Of a stretch of DNA of 5,771 nt, positions 5,106-5,771 are shown in pieces. Source of the stretch: an uncultured Oscillibacter sp. (GTDB taxonomy: Bacteria > Bacillota > Clostridia > Oscillospirales > Oscillospiraceae). The stretch's first letter is position 1. Every line of letters begins with the position of its first letter. The notes beneath the pieces are model-generated. The model did not search any database. It had not been told where the DNA came from and saw only the letters and a program-made list of their open reading frames with translations. Both the position numbers and the translations under genes were made by a program. Where the stretch lies: assembly GCA_905233795.1 (NCBI GenBank), contig CAJOFP010000030.1, positions 14,567 through 20,337 on the forward strand, written 5' to 3'.

Positions 5106-5771
5106 TTGGCGAAAACAATCGCGGTAGTGAATCAGAAAGGCGGCGTCGGGAAAACGACGACTTGTGTCAATCTGACGGCGGCTCTGGCGGAATCCGGGAA
5201 ACGCGTGTTATTATGCGATTTCGATCCGCAGGCAAATTCCACATCGGGCATGGGGATAGACAAATCAACGGGCATATATGAAGTCATAACAGGGAGTATG
5301 ACGGCGGAAACGGCGTTGACGCATACGCGATTTGGGGATGTGTTACCCTCCAGCGGGGCGTTGGCGGGAGCCGGTATTGAACTGATCGGCGTGGAACATC
5401 GGGAACAGACGTTAAAAAACGCTCTGTCCGGTCTGGACGGAAAATATGATTATATATTGATCGACTGTCCGCCGTCGCTGGAGCTTCTGACGTTAAACGC
5501 GCTTTGCGCCGCCGACAGCATACTGGTGCCGGTACAGGCGGAATATTTCGCCTTGGAGGGCTTGTCGGACTTAATGAATACCGTGCGTATTGTGCGACGG
5601 GGATTGAATCCGCGTCTTGAACTGGAAGGCGTATTGTTGACGATGTACGACGGGCGGACGAATTTGGCGGCGCAGGTGGCGGACGAAGTCAAGCGGTATT
5701 TTCCGGGGAAGGTTTACGCGACTGTCATCCCGCGCAATGTGCGTTTGTCTGAGGCGCCCAGCTTCGGGCTG
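5106..5771 (+). CDS. parA: Chromosome-partitioning ATPase ParA (Soj family), 3' end outside the window
   Basis: The 222 codons present, out of about 250-260 expected, encode a deviant Walker-type ParA ATPase. It acts with ParB (Spo0J) and parS in chromosome segregation and, in Bacillus, in control of DnaA. The deviant Walker A motif is K11-G-G-V-G-K-T-T18 with signature lysine K11. The A' region is D38-F-D-P-Q-A-N44 with D40, and Walker B is Y-I-L-I-D-C-P-P (116-123) with D120. VPVQAEYFALEGL and the late motif IPRNVRLSEAPSFGL at the window end are typical Soj sequences. The protein starts directly at the ATPase core with no N-terminal DNA-binding extension, which fits chromosomal Soj rather than the larger plasmid type Ia ParA. 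The start is TTG, set by a good ribosome binding site. The frame has no stop before base 5771. A parB gene would be expected directly downstream, but this cannot be seen here. The gene has its own extended -10 promoter. Confidence 0.92.
   Translation, partial: MAKTIAVVNQKGGVGKTTTCVNLTAALAESGKRVLLCDFDPQANSTSGMGIDKSTGIYEVITGSMTAETALTHTRFGDVLPSSGALAGAGIELIGVEHREQTLKNALSGLDGKYDYILIDCPPSLELLTLNALCAADSILVPVQAEYFALEGLSDLMNTVRIVRRGLNPRLELEGVLLTMYDGRTNLAAQVADEVKRYFPGKVYATVIPRNVRLSEAPSFGL

Noticed and set aside
1..5771. G-over-C skew on the + strand as evidence for a nearby origin
   Set aside because: The skew is strong in mreD (20 G against 6 C in the first 60 bases) but varies and even reverses in parts of parA. 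It mostly follows coding direction, so it does not locate an origin.
1..5771. CRISPR arrays, tRNA or rRNA genes, insertion sequences or phage genes
   Set aside because: No repeat-spacer pattern, no recognisable tRNA or rRNA sequence, no transposase or terminal repeats were seen.

Overview
The window reads as a chromosomal segment of a Gram-positive member of the Clostridia, probably of the Oscillospiraceae/Ruminococcaceae type. This rests on the gene content and protein style: an mre cell-shape cluster, a class B penicillin-binding protein with the 'LCxxNGVEWND' pedestal sequence I associate with that group, a cytoplasmic neopullulanase-like GH13 enzyme, and a Soj-type ParA. It is an inference, because no rRNA or other marker gene is present. 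All genes lie on the + strand. Codon use mixes TTA/TAT/ATT with many CpG-containing codons (GCG, CGG, ACG, CCG) across the whole window, so nothing looks recently acquired.

Layout. Bases 1-19 hold what looks like the last codons of mreC, which overlap the mreD start in an ATGA arrangement. mreD (16-546) is followed after a 48-bp gap by mrdA, encoding penicillin-binding protein 2 (595-2894). mrdA is not intact as written. The membrane anchor and pedestal domain are in one frame (595 to about 1740) and the transpeptidase domain is in another (about 1743-2894). About nine residues of a conserved linker also appear to be missing at the junction, which points to a small deletion of 3n+1 bp. A 96-bp A/T-rich gap with a long hairpin leads to a 627-residue GH13 alpha-glucan hydrolase (2991-4874).

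The 231-bp gap at 4875-5105 is the main regulatory region. It holds a strong intrinsic terminator for the GH13 gene, a parS-like palindrome inside that terminator's loop, an extended -10 sigma-A-type promoter with a small inverted repeat over its -35, and a leader of about 119 nt. The parA (soj) gene then starts at a TTG codon at 5106 and runs off the window after 222 codons.

How the genes fit together. MreC, MreD and PBP2 are parts of the elongasome that builds lateral wall in rod-shaped cells. ParA works with ParB and parS in chromosome segregation and origin control. The GH13 enzyme is a maltodextrin-utilisation enzyme sitting between these two housekeeping modules, with no visible functional link to either.

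I do not see a previously undescribed system here. The points most worth a second look are the disrupted mrdA and the parS-like site embedded in the terminator directly upstream of parA.
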